DNA of 64,000 nucleotides, from positions 310,001-374,000 of the forward strand of contig NC_089395.1 of the NCBI RefSeq assembly GCF_003171515.1, read 5' to 3'. Of this stretch, positions 12,524 to 23,701 are shown one piece after another. The notes under the pieces were generated by a model. It saw nothing but the letters and a program-made list of their open reading frames with translations, did not search any database and had not been told where the DNA came from. How positions within the stretch are numbered: the first letter of the stretch is position 1; each line of letters starts with the position of its first letter. Made by a program: the position numbers and the translations under genes. This DNA is from Pyrenophora tritici-repentis. Its lineage: Eukaryota > Ascomycota > Dothideomycetes > Pleosporales > Pleosporaceae.

Positions 12524-13926
12524 GGTAAAGTGTGGTCTGTGAAAAGCGCGGTTAGTCCATGTAAGCCCAACTCAAAGCGCGCAACAGGTGCGATCAGGCG
12601 TTATCGCAATTGTAGAGCAACGGGGCCCTCAGCATTCGCTATGGCACTGCTCGCAAAACAGACGGCCTTGCTGGCGCCATGGCTTGCTTTACGTGTTGCG
12701 TTGGTGACCTCGGAGGGGCGGCAAGTGGAGCTACGCCAATTGCTTGCGTAGCCTTTGCACCTGCCAGCAGAGGGCGCAAGGAGGGGCGGCGAGAGCTATC
12801 ACGGCTCTCCAAACAGGACACCAACAAACGCCGGCTGCGACGAGAGCGATGCGGGGAGTCGAAGCAAGCGATTTCGAGAGCCGGCCATGCTGATGCGAGC
12901 GAGCGACTTTGTTGCGGCTGCTGAGGGCGCAAATTGCACCGGTCCAGGGACCTGGGGGTGGTGACGAAATGCGGTGGAGCACTTACGGGAAGAAAAGCTG
13001 GTATGACGGGTGTGAGTGAGCAAAAGCGTGGGTGGGTGGGAGAGGGTGACGAGCGGGTAGACAAGAAAGCGATGTGCAGGAGTTTTGTTCAACGGCGGCT
13101 TGTGGTTGAGTTATCAGAGGAGGGGACTTTGGAGGGAGAGAAGCCGATTCCGCTTGGCGTCGATCACGCCTGCCTATCCTTGGTTGTTTCACACGGCCCA
13201 GAACAGGCGCGACCTCTCACTCTGACAGGCGAACAGCATGGCCGTCACCGCCTGAGCGGCCCATTCACTGTCCGACTCGCGCCTGCTGCTCAACCGTCTC
13301 TCGAGTGCTTGGTCGACGACGATAGAATACCCTGCGACCCTTTCCATGACTGCTCGACCACACTTTGCACGGGAATTGGGCATCACGTTTGGTCCTCAGG
13401 CACATACATTGGCTCTGATCACGCGCCGGTCGGATTCTTTAGTCCTGATACCTAGGTACCGGTAGCCCGAATTACACACTTACCAATGAAAGCAACGTGC
13501 AACATGTGAAGCCTACTACAAACATCAACGAGCACAACTCGCCTTCATAACCCGCGTTTCCATGACTGTACATGTGGCTATGTAGACACAGATACCCACG
13601 GACCACGAGATGGATCTGACAAGTACACAACACAGTAATAATCATCTCCAAGCGTACAGCCCCTTACGCTCGGCCCAGTCAGACACAGCATCTCTCGTAT
13701 CCCATCCAGCCCCTTTGCTCCCAACCGGGCACGTAGCGTAGCCTGCAGCCATGGCCAAAACCTGCCTGGCATCACGTGCTGTCAACCTATGACGCACTTG
13801 TTCGAGAGGTCCAAGCTCCTCAAGCCTTCAACACCACAGGTCACCCCATCACACCACCACACACGCCGTCGAATATAGTCACCCAGAGACGCCTCAAATC
13901 CCTAATTGCTCCAACAACCCGCTATA
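12524..13926. other. Intergenic between 14-3-3 and IF1
   Basis: About 1.4 kb that must hold the 14-3-3 promoter and the IF1 promoter (divergent genes). Several open frames on both strands overlap each other (for example 12639-13455). They are Arg/Ser/Pro-rich, match no family, and look like chance frames in GC-rich DNA. Confidence 0.55.
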
Positions 13927-14442
13927 ATGCTCCGCACATCCATCATCAAGAGCGCGCGCTCAATTGCCGCTCCCCGTTACTTCTCCGCTTCTGCTCTCCG
14001 CATGTCTGCGGGCGCCACTGGTTCTGGTTCATCAAGGCCTACAGGATCCGCCGGCGGGTAAGTGGAAGCCTAATCTGAAATTTTAAAATTCGAAGATGCA
14101 AACTGACCGCATTACCAGTGATGCCTTCACCAAGCGCGAGGCAGCTAGCGAGGAGCTCTACATCCGTCAAGAAGAGAAGGCCAAGTACGCTGCCCCACGA
14201 CATTCACCTCCAACACCTACGATGCATGGGAGATGATATTCAAAGCAAAACACTGACGGAATATAGGCTTCTGGCCATCAAGGAAAAGCTAAAGCAGCAG
14301 AGGCAGCACATGGAGGACCTCGACAAGCACATGTTAGTAAACCCTTCGCCTCCATTGGCCCGGAAACGAGCACATCTGACAACAACACAGCGACGACGTT
14401 ATTAGGGAATCTGAGGCCTCTGGCCAGGGCGAGCAGAAGTAA
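13927..14442 (+). CDS. INH1: Mitochondrial F1F0-ATPase inhibitor (IF1 family)
   Basis: Small matrix protein that blocks ATP hydrolysis by F1 when the membrane potential falls. Four short exons join in phase: 13927-14057, 14119-14184, 14267-14332 and 14391-14442, giving 104 residues. It is too fragmented to show as one open frame. The N-terminus is a presequence (MLRTSIIKSARSIAAPRYFS). The inhibitory core follows: GDAFTKREAASEELYIRQEE, with the conserved Gly..F.KRE..E..Y pattern. Next comes the predicted dimer-forming coiled coil, LLAIKEKLKQQRQHMEDLDK. The tail is short and acidic. The donor of exon 3 is GTTAGT, a slightly unusual form. This is the third mitochondrial-protein gene within 8 kb. 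Confidence 0.92.
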
Positions 14443-16124
14443 GCTCAGCTCAGCGCTTACGGTAACCACGGACTGCCCATGCGTCATATTACCTGTGAAA
14501 AATAAAATAAACACAAACTACATTGAACAGCTTGCAACTTCACCCTCGGCACAATGTGGAGATACTGCATACTGAGGCTGACGTGCTGTTTGCTTTTTCT
14601 CAGCATAACTGCTTCCGTCTAATGTTGCAAGGTTCAAATCGTCATAGGCCTATTTTAATACTCACCAAGGATTCACAGCTCGGCCGAAACTATCCACTCT
14701 CCGTGTGAGGTCTGCTTTACTCATTGTATTGACAGCTAGGTTCAAATTTCTGGTTTTGTGTGTTGGCACGGCCTCATACTCTCCCGCTGCCGTGTATCGA
14801 TGCAAAGTATCGCCGAAGTGTAAAAGAAAGGTCCGGCAGTCTGCGGATAGTCGTCATTCGAGAGGACAACCTGCTTGTAGACTTTTACGAGCACTGCAGA
14901 GAGCCCACAGTGGTCCAGCCATGGTCCGACACTTGACCGCAATAGAACACTCGCCGTCTTCTTGTTAACCCCGCAGGCTTCGACGGCAACGGATCCTCGT
15001 GTTGTTTGCTTCTGTCGTCAATGATTGACCGCCACCAACTTCATTCTGACGCCGCCATATGCAACTTCTATCAACGTACATCGTTTCTTGCAGGTGGTGT
15101 GTGTACCTCACCCGTCGGATTCTCCAATTCGCTTTGATGGCTTCATCACGATTGAGCACATTGTCTAATCTGCCAAGTCGAGTAGTGTTGAAGCCCAACG
15201 TTATGCTCGGAATTCGGGCTCTCTGTGACACTAGACACGCCTGAAAGCCTAGGCTATTCCGCATCCGCTATTGTCGGGCCATTTAAAGTGTCCCTGGTGT
15301 CCGCGCAGCTGGGTGTTTTACCTTCGTAGGTAGATCAGGTACCAGGGTCCAAATGGATACCTGGAAGCAGGGATTTCCCGCCCGCACGGGAACATCAACA
15401 CCAAGATAGATCTCAGAACTAAGCGACGCGACCACAAACATCCCGGTTGCAGCTACATGTACAAGCGACTACCATGGCTACGGACGTGTCGGATGAGAAT
15501 CCCGCGGCCTTGTTCCATCTTCTAATTCGTCAAATACAATCGTCCGTATAACTACCCGAGCTGTCTCAGCTTCAAAATCGCGCTTGCATGTACCCACTAG
15601 GAATGCATGCTTTTCTGACATGCTTTCCCTTGTCATCAGCATGTTTCCTTTATTTTTTGCTGTGTCAAGGGTCAGTAAACGACGTCATATTTGTTATTGC
15701 TTGGACTTGGATATGACAATCCTGGATCTGAAGTCTACCCGTTGCTGCCATCGAGTAGGAAAGCACGGTCAAAGGGTCGCTTTGCGCCGAGACGAACGCG
15801 GGAAGAAGACACTGGGCCAGATTAGTATGTCGAGGGAAGTTGGTCGGTAGTTCTGTTCAGGGTCCTCACCGTCTCCCAAGGCTACGAGCATATATGATCT
15901 TTGACATCCCTCTTACACAGCATATCAACCAAACCTCATCAACATCCCCAAGCTAATTTTACTACTCAATCACCTATACCTCGCTCGAACCATCTGAGCA
16001 TTATCGCATCCTGAAAGAAGTTTCCAATCTCTCCGATCTAGCCAGTCCCAATAACACACATTTACTCTCCTCTGGTACCCTCTATATCGCCAATCCAGCA
16101 GGTACCTCCTCTCAGCTCGCCTAA
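14443..16124. other. Intergenic, no gene recognised
   Basis: About 1.7 kb between IF1 and the aquaporin start. Short frames only (14705, 15059, 15584), with no family resemblance. Two GGTTCAAAT strings (near 14630 and 14740) resemble tRNA T-loops, but no cloverleaf forms. The last about 250 bp, pyrimidine-rich, probably serve as promoter and leader of the aquaporin gene. Confidence 0.55.
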
Positions 16125-17823
16125 ATGGCGCAAACTAGTCCTCTTCCTCAGTTCTACGGACAACAACTTCCAGATGGCACAATAATTGAGTCCCCACCAC
16201 CTAATACTCGCACATCCCTAGACTCAAGGCGAGATCTCTTGCGTCTTCCCATCCAGCCACACCCAGCGCATATTGATCCCTCCATGGATCCTGGATCACC
16301 TGCTGCGGCAGCAACTAGGCAATCAAACAACAACCTTGGAATCACACCCATGCGCCCTCAACGTCAATCCAATGCTGTACCTTTCAGCCCAGGACAGCAG
16401 CGCATGGCTTATGTAGAGGATTACTCGGATGAAGATGAGCAGGAACGAGTGATTTACCGTCGTCGCTCCAACCGACCTCACCAGAAACCTCCCGCCTCGT
16501 ACAACAACTACGCTGAACAAAATTCGAGATACGGACCACTACCCAGGAACAGTGTTGATCAAAGTGTGCACCCAGGATACAGTTCTCCGCCCAGCAAACC
16601 TAATTACGAAATGTACTATCCGAATTACGACGACTATGGGCGACGTGTCATTTACACGGGAGGCGCTGGAGGTGGTAGACCACCACCACCACCTCACAGG
16701 CCGGAGAGTGTGATGAGGCTACCCTGGGCCATCTGGATGGGAAGTAATGCCAAGAACCGTAAGTTACACACATGAGAAGCACATACACGATGCCTTTTAC
16801 TAACACATGAAATACAGACTTTGTAGCTTTCGTTGGCGAATTTGTAGGAACAACAATGTTTCTGTTCTTCGCCTTCTCAGGCACCCAAGTCGCAAACATT
16901 GGGTCCAGTGCAGCGTCATCGGAAAACACAACCACTGGTCAGGCTTCGGGCTTCTCGCCAATTGTTCTGCTGTACATTGCCATTGTCTTTGCGTTTTCCC
17001 TCATGGTCAACGTCTGGGTTTTCTTTCGTATCTCTGGTGGCTTGTTCAACCCTGCTGTCACGTTTGCCATGTTGCTCTGCCGTGCGCTGAGCCCGATCCG
17101 CGCCTTTTTGTTGCTAGCAGCACAGATTCTGGGTAGTATCTTCGCAAGCTGGCTGGTGTCAATACTATTCCCGACGGATTTCAACGTACGAACTACGCTG
17201 GGAAGCGGCACGAGTTTGGTACAAGGAGTCTTCATCGAAGCCATCTTAACAGCCGAACTGGTCTTTACCATTTTCATGCTTGCAAAGGAGAAACACAAAG
17301 GTATGTCATCTCCCCTCGCTCTTCTTCACTCCAGGAACTAACAACCACCCCAGCAACCTTCATCGCGCCCGTCGGCATCGGCCTCGCCCTCTTCATCGCC
17401 GAACTCGTAGGCGTCTACTACACAGGCGGCAGTCTCAACCCCGCGCGCTCCTTCGGGCCCTGCGTCATAACCGGCGTCTTCGACGTCGAGCACTGGATCT
17501 ACTGGATCGGGCCCGGCATGGGCGCCATCATCGCAGTCGTCTTCTACAAGATCATCAAGGTGCTCGAGTACGAAGTCGCTAACCCGGGCCAAGACGACGA
17601 CGATAAAGACCAGGAGGAAAAAGAGGTGCTGGAGAAAGAAGCGAGACGACCGAGTGTGGATGCTGCTGCTGCTGCGGAGCGGTCGTCGCCTCGCCATATG
17701 AGTATTGATGTGGAGAGGTCGGGGGCGATGGGCTCGGGTGGGGTTATGGTTATGACGAGGAAGAAGAGTAGGGGGGATAGGGATGGTCAGGGGTTTGCGG
17801 GGAGGGGGAGGGATGTCTATTAG
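16125..17823 (+). CDS. Aquaporin (MIP family) with long N-terminal tail
   Basis: Water channel of the major intrinsic protein family. Exons 16125-16758, 16818-17300 and 17354-17823 join in phase to 528 residues. The first about 210 residues are a hydrophilic, Pro/Ser/Gln/Tyr-rich cytosolic tail with an acidic patch (DYSDEDEQE), a poly-Pro run and RRRSNRP. The channel follows: GEFVGTTMFLFFAFSGTQ begins helix 1, the first pore motif is NPAVTF (289-291) and the second is NPARSFGP (401-403). Ser after the second NPAR, instead of the Asp of glycerol facilitators, points to a water-selective type. The C-terminal tail (about 90 residues) is charged: DDDDKDQEEKEVLEKEARR, then Ser/Gly/Arg. Tails this long are common in fungal aquaporins and likely carry gating or phosphorylation sites (inference). 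Confidence 0.93.
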
Positions 17824-17865
17824 GGGGATTGCTGGGGGGGAGTGTGGTTCGGGATGGTTGATGGT

Positions 17866-17887
17866 AATGATGATGATGATGATGATG
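17866..17887. repeat. (ATG)n trinucleotide microsatellite
   Basis: About seven ATG/GAT units just after the aquaporin stop codon, probably in its 3' UTR. Confidence 0.85.
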
Positions 17888-18166
17888 TGGGATGGGGTTT
17901 GTCTGGGACGAGCGAATGAACGAACGCAAGACACGGATTTGTACGAATATTTTGTAACACACACAGGGACTGTGTGGTATGGAGGAGATGGTTTAGCGAC
18001 GTTGTATAGATGTCTTGACGATAATGGCTAACGCTATGAATGTATATACATGTATGGATACTTCTGTATCTTTTTTTACTCTACTAATACTTGTATGTTG
18101 GGACATCAGATGAGGTACCTGTGAGCTTGAATGATATGGTGATTAATACACACTCAACCTTTTAGT

Positions 18167-18412
18167 AATATGCAACACAACACAACACACTTCATACCCA
18201 AATCCATCCACCGCCGCCGACATCATGGTTATTATATCACTAGAGCTTATCCACCATCAACCCCATCCACCTCAAACACCCCTTCCAGCAATATGCAACA
18301 CAGCACAACACAACACAATTCGCACTCAACTCCATCTACCACAGCCGCCGCCGACATCATCGTCATTACATCACTAGGACTCTTCCACCTCCACCACCGC
18401 CATCTACATCAT
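18167..18412. repeat. Imperfect tandem duplication, about 123-bp period
   Basis: Two diverged copies start at AATATGCAACACA (18167 and 18290). Both contain CCGCCGCCGACATCAT followed by (A/G)TTA(T/C)ATCACTAG and a C/A-rich end. They differ by scattered substitutions and small gaps. No protein-coding sense was recognised. Confidence 0.75.
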
Positions 18413-19190
18413 CACGTAACACAACCAACCCATCACAAAAACGATACCCCTTCCACCCCACCACATCCCCCCAATCCCTCCACCACCACACCCCACAGCT
18501 TCCCTACCCAGCACATGCCACACACACACGCACATGCAAAAACCACCACCCACAATGACGTAAGTGAAACCGCGCAGGCCCTTGAAACGCGTTTCCTCAC
18601 TTCTGAGACAACCGCGGTTTATGCGAGATTTTTGGTTCCTCTGGGTACTTTGGGAGATTGTCGGTATGTCGGTGAGTTCGGTGAGTTCGGTGACTTGGGT
18701 AGGTGTTCTGGGAGATTGTCGGATGTCGGTGTGTTCGGGGCGGGCGAGATTGGAGGGTTTGCTAGAGAAGGGGGGAGGGGTAGGGATGATGCTTGGGGAG
18801 ATGCTTGGGGGGAATGGGAAATAGGGATGTGGAGGGGAGGGCGGTGAAGGAAAATAGAAGTGAAGGGATAGAGGAAGAGAGGGTAGAGGGAAGATGGGGA
18901 GAGGGGGATGGTAGGTATGTGGTTGAATTATGAGTATGTTCAAGATGCAGAACGCTGGAAATGCTACATGGAAGTAGACAATGAGCAAGACATGAGGTAG
19001 ACAGAAAAAAACACAGATACAAGACCACGCTTTTACACAGTTAGTCCCTCCCTCATCCAGCTTTTTATACAACACCCACACACTCACCCTCAACCACACT
19101 CTCACCAACTCTTAACACAAGAAAACACAAAAATGCCTCAACAGTGATGATGGATAAAAGAATATCAGAGAAAAAACACCCTTAACGGCG

Positions 19191-20684
19191 TCATCTTCTA
19201 ACAACCCCCTCCGGCACCTCCCCAGCCCTAACCTCACTCATCGCAAACCCCGGCCTCCACGCAGGATGAATCTCACTATACGCCTCCGCAACGGGCGCCG
19301 TACTCCGCGCTTCAGCTTCAAGAATATAACTAACGCCGTCTTCGGACGCATAACTGGGTGGTCTAGGTCCCATGTCTAGTTCCTCTGCCTCATCTACATC
19401 GCCGCTGGGGGCCGCAACAGCACTACCCCTCGTACTACCGCCGCTACTGGCGAGAGGAGAGGAGCGAGGAGCACCCCCGGTTACAGACCCATTCCTACTA
19501 GTCACAGACCCATTCCGCGACCCACCACTGCCGATGTTACTCGACATGGCACTCCCCCGCATACTCCCCGCCGCTGCGCCGTCAACACGCTGCCAATGCA
19601 GCAGATCCGGATTCACCCTAACACTGCTCCTCCACAGCCCATACGCCGGCGGCGGCGGGGGCACGAGATCCTTCTCCGGGTCGGCAGCGTCAACAAGGTC
19701 GTTTTCGAGATCTGCGGCTGCGGCCTCCTCGTCGCGGCGCAGGTGCACGCGGATGGGCACGACGGGCTGGAAGCCCTCGGAGGGGTTGGCGATGGAGAGG
19801 GAGAAGGCTGGGTTGTTTGGGTCGGGCGGTGGGGGCGGGTTGAGGATTAACATGCACAGGCGGATGAGGGAGTGGCAGAAGAAGATTGTGATTGTGAGCA
19901 GGACCATTATGAAGAGGATGTGGATTTCTTGGCCGAGGTCGCTGTTTGTTAGGGCTATTGCTAGGTCTGTGGGTGTTTGTTAGTATCAAACTTCTTGTTG
20001 TGGGGGGTGGGGAGTGAGGGGGATGTTTTTTTTTGTTGGAGGAAAAGGGGACTTACAGATTGCGAGAATGGTGATGAGAAAGGTACCAGAGATTATACAT
20101 GCGATTAGTTTCCCCCGCGCGGCCGAACCTCGCACGGCTGTGTCTCGCTGGTTTCGACGTCGTACCCATCCTCTGGTTCCGGTGCTGGATGTGGAGCCGG
20201 AGCGTTGGTGGTCCTCGGGGTGCTGTCTTCTTCGGTGCCTTCGTCGTCGTTGTCGTCGACGTCCATTGATGTCGTCTGCTAGTTGTTGAATCTCTGGGTC
20301 TGCAAAGCCATCCGTCTGTGGTAAGGGTACATCTGCGGGATGACGGGCGTAGACGGTGGTTGGTTCAGAAGTTTCCTGGATGGCGCCAATGTAGGAGCTT
20401 GCGCTGTGGTCGGCAGTGGGAGGGGATCCTGGCTCTTGCTGCGCGTCGTGAGATGGGCGTGGTGGTTCATTTGGGTTGGGTGATCGGTTCCAGAAACCTA
20501 AAAAGGGCGTTTTTGGTGTTGTGGTGTTGTTTGTAAGAGCAGGTGATTGCGAGTAGACGGATGATCCATTGACCGTTGTCCGTACATTGCTTCGCAAGGC
20601 GCCGAACCGTGACGGCGACTGTGTAGGTGGCGAGGCCTCGAGGTCCGAGTTTGTTTGTGGCGACCACGCAAATAGGGCTGGCAT
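19191..20684 (-). CDS. Hypothetical two-helix membrane protein
   Basis: Two exons in phase (20684-20057 and 19966-19191) give 467 residues. I do not recognise the family. The first about 190 residues are hydrophilic (Ser/Thr/Pro, then a basic block NGRRRQRRRRHRRRQ and RGWVRRRNQR). Then come two hydrophobic segments, KLIACIISGTFLITILAI (about 191-208) and IHILFIMVLLTITIFFCHSL (about 222-241), with only a short polar loop between them. The C-terminal half holds a Pro run (NPPPPPDP), acidic residues and VPPPPPAYGLWRSSVRV, a PxxY-like motif that could bind WW domains or arrestins. Arg/Lys before helix 1 and the hairpin shape suggest both ends face the cytosol. It is convergent with the aquaporin gene. 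Confidence 0.78.
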
Positions 20685-21926
20685 GGTGGGAGGATGCTGA
20701 ATATAGCGATGGAAGTATGTGTTGATGTCCAGAAATACACGTTCACAAGCCCCAAAGTGCTATCTTGGGTACACCCTGTTGCCTTATAGCAAAGCGTCTC
20801 CCGTGCTCAATGCGACAAGAAAGCTATTATCTTGTGATGGATGATATAGCGGCGAATGAGCGGACAGTGCTGCTCGCTCATGCAGAGAGACCTCGTGGCC
20901 GCAAGCGAAACAAGACAGAAAGTATGGAGTCGAAGGGTAAACGACTGGACCTGGGCTTCCCTCGCACGACTTTTGGGGTGAACTGTTGGCTATACCTTTT
21001 CCACCTGTGTCGAAACCGGGACCCCCTCCAAGTTCCCGCCAAACTGTTATTATTGTAAAAGAAAGAAAGCGTATGTGTCGAAAGGGCAGAACCAGAGGGC
21101 CGCCTGGGCCAAACAAAGACAAAAGAAGGATTAGACGCGAAACAAGCAGAGCACAGCACCGCTACCAATTACCAGCGAGTCTGGGGAATGAGCAAGAGAA
21201 CCATGATAGTTGAAGGAGAGGGAGTAGGCCGCGCAGTCACACCAACAACAGGTGTGTGGATAGCAAAGGATAGTCACGAGCGAGCGAGCATTGAGCGCCA
21301 GGAAATTCCGCGACGATTAGCGTCGCAGGCTAAGATCGCACTGAGGGTGAAACACAGGTCGCTCCTCCTTCAGCGATCCTCCGCGTGTCACGGACCGCGT
21401 TCGTGTAGGTGGGTGCGTCAGATCTGGCCTTCTTTGGAGCGGTTGGCCATGGTACGGCTATTGACCGGTACATGAGTGGTTACGCCGTGGTTGGCTCGGG
21501 TCAAAACATTATGAAACGCACATCCCAATCAAGCCAACAGACCTCCTTGACAGCGCCTGCACGCCGCAAGGCTGCAAGTGATTAGCATGCCACGCACATT
21601 ATATATCAGCATAACGGACGCGTCGTCTGTAATCTTATTCCGTCGATGCTCATCTGCTATGATTTTCGTCTAGCTTTGCACACGGATGTATATAATCGCG
21701 ATTCTCCGACGTCTTCCCGAATCCTGACTTCCTCGTTTCGGTGCGACATTGACATTGTACATGCGACTCCAAACCCTGTCAAGAGTCGCACCGGCGTATC
21801 CAGTCTATAAACGGCGCCTTGTGACGTGACGTCTCTGGGGCCGGAACCTACTCGGGCCTTTCTCCAGCTTCTTGCGCCGATCTCTTCGAGTCAAAGTTGC
21901 GTAGCACAATTGCTTCACCTCTGCCT
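20685..21926. other. Intergenic, no gene recognised
   Basis: About 1.2 kb upstream of the two-helix protein and downstream of the U5-40K gene. Short frames on both strands overlap and resemble nothing. No repeat was seen. Confidence 0.55.
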
Positions 21927-23410
21927 TCACTTACCTAGCTCTCCTACCATGAGTTTGCGATCCGAAGATGCGGAGAGCACTAAGAATTGCCAAGTCAGCC
22001 TGATGTTCCTCCTGGTAGCGGTGAGGATGCTGAGACGCTTGGTCTCCGCTGCCAATGTTGCCAATGATGCCAATGTTGCAATATCCTCTCCTTTCCGCCT
22101 CAAGCGCGCAGGCACGCGACAGTTGAAAGCTTGAAAAACGGAGAGGCGGGGAATTAAACGCAGCATGCGTTCCAGAAGGATTGGATGAAGCAGAAGAAAC
22201 TTGGATTCAACTTACAAATCGGTTCACCGAGCGGATGGAAGCGAACGTCGTTGACAGCACCTCGGTGACCAGGCAACTTGTTTAGAAGCTTTCCTGTACG
22301 CGTCTCCCAGATGGCGACGCTTTGGTCTCCACTTCCCGCTGCAATCTTCTCGCCCTTGGGGTCCCAGCTTGCCTTTAGAAGGTTGCGCTCCTGGCCGGTC
22401 GGCGCTCCATCGTATGTCTGAATGCGCCGGTCCGCAGGCGCAAAAGGTCTCACATCCCACGTCCGTACCGTCGAATCATGTGCGTTGGAAAGTAGGGTTT
22501 GGTTGTCTGGCGACATTTGGAGTGAGGTGACGGTGTCGGTGTGACCAAGCAGTGTGTACGTAACCGCTTGTTTCCGAAGGTCCCAGACCTTGATGTCGTT
22601 GTCAATGCCGCCGGTGAAGAGCTCGTTGCCGGCTTCGGCCAAGCATATGGCCGTTATGGGGAAATCCGTAGGGATGAAGGTTACCGCATCCTTGGTTCGT
22701 GTGTCCCAGATCTGTTGGTCTTGTTAGCGAAAGTTTATAGGGTCTGGGATACCTGCTCACCCCGATATAGCCGTCATCTGAGCCACTGACGAGCATCTCC
22801 TCACCGCGCTTGCTCACGTCCATGCAGTTGATGACCTCTTCGTGACCTGGGTGTCTCCGTATCCTCTCGCCAGTCTCTACATCCCAACTTGCTAGATACA
22901 TGTCTGCCGAGGCGGAGAATAAGACCTTGGAGTCGCGCGACCAGTGGAGGTCTAGTACTGCCTGTTTGTGTCCAGTGAGGATGCCGTAATTCTCGCAAGA
23001 CCCAGAACTGCGCCAAAGTACTATTCATAATCAGCGCAGGCCTTTTGCACAACTTTCCAAGGCGACTCACATATTGACCGGTCCATGGATCCAGAAGCTA
23101 TGTACTGTCCGGTTGGGTCGAATCGGGCTGCGAAGACTTCACCAGAATGGCCTGTCAGCTCCATGACGGGCGACTGCAGCGCGCTGGTACGCGACTCCTA
23201 CAGTACCTGTCAGCGCATGGCAACTTCAGCTATGGTACTCATAAAAGATGCTTGATTGTGACATACCGCTTGGATGAGGGCGCCATTTGCGCGCGAACCA
23301 TTCACTACAGCTACAGCAGAGCTTCCCGCGAGGTTCGCGTCCGACTTTGTGCGCTTAACCAGCTGACTGGTGCCGAATGCTTCGTGCGCAGGTCGCTTTT
23401 CCTTGGACAT
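21927..23410 (-). CDS. SNRNP40: U5 snRNP 40 kDa protein homologue (WD40)
   Basis: WD40 propeller subunit of the U5 snRNP, which works with Prp8 in the spliceosome. Five exons join exactly in phase: 23410-23267, 23197-23071, 23020-22761, 22711-22216 and 21979-21927, giving 359 residues. A basic N-terminus (EAFGTSQLVKRTKSDANL) precedes about seven WD repeats. Examples are LTGHSGEVFAARFDPTGQYI, LTGHKQAVLDLHWSRDSKVL, HPGHEEVINCMDVSKRG, LLGHTDTVTSLQMSPDNQTL and GHRGAVNDVRFHP. The last exon is only 53 nt and encodes LLSASSDRKLMVGELGK, the family's typical ending. It is divergent from BET3 over 291 bp. Confidence 0.93.
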
Positions 23411-23701
23411 GGCGACGGGTGCGTGTTGATGGGTTTTATTTGTGGTGGGGTCTCGTGGTGTTCAAGTTGGTTGGAGCTGCTATCATGGTCACGGTTTCTA
23501 CGTAAACTTTCCTGCAAGGCGGATCTACGCCAAGCTATATCGACTCCACCGCCCGAACCCACCCTCCGCATGCTTCCCGACGCCAACAACACCTCCCCAA
23601 AGTAGCGAGCGCATATAACCTAACCCTACCCCGCATTTACAGGACCCTTTATTCTCGGGAAGCCAGGTACATTGGGGCAAGAGACTAGAACAGCCGCTCT
23701 C
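23411..23701. promoter_or_regulatory. Shared divergent promoter of U5-40K and BET3
   Basis: 291 bp between the start codons of two divergent housekeeping genes; both promoters must lie in it or overlap the 5' leaders. No element was identified. Confidence 0.55.

Larger units (their letters stand above)
17824..19190. other. Intergenic between convergent genes, simple repeats
   Basis: About 1.4 kb holding two convergent 3' ends. It contains an ATG/GAT microsatellite (17866-17887), an imperfect 123-bp tandem duplication (18167-18412) and G-rich or GT-rich low-complexity DNA. Long frames on both strands here (18170-18847 +, 18404-19108 -) translate to His/Pro/Thr-rich or Pro/Ser-rich strings and are rejected as genes. 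Confidence 0.6.

Noticed and set aside
14590..14760. Possible tRNA (two GGTTCAAAT T-loop-like strings)
   Set aside because: No flanking complementary T-stem, anticodon arm or acceptor stem could be formed.
18170..19108. Long frames on both strands (225 and 234 codons)
   Set aside because: They overlap in opposite directions and translate low-complexity C/A- and G-rich DNA into His/Thr/Pro or Pro/Ser strings.
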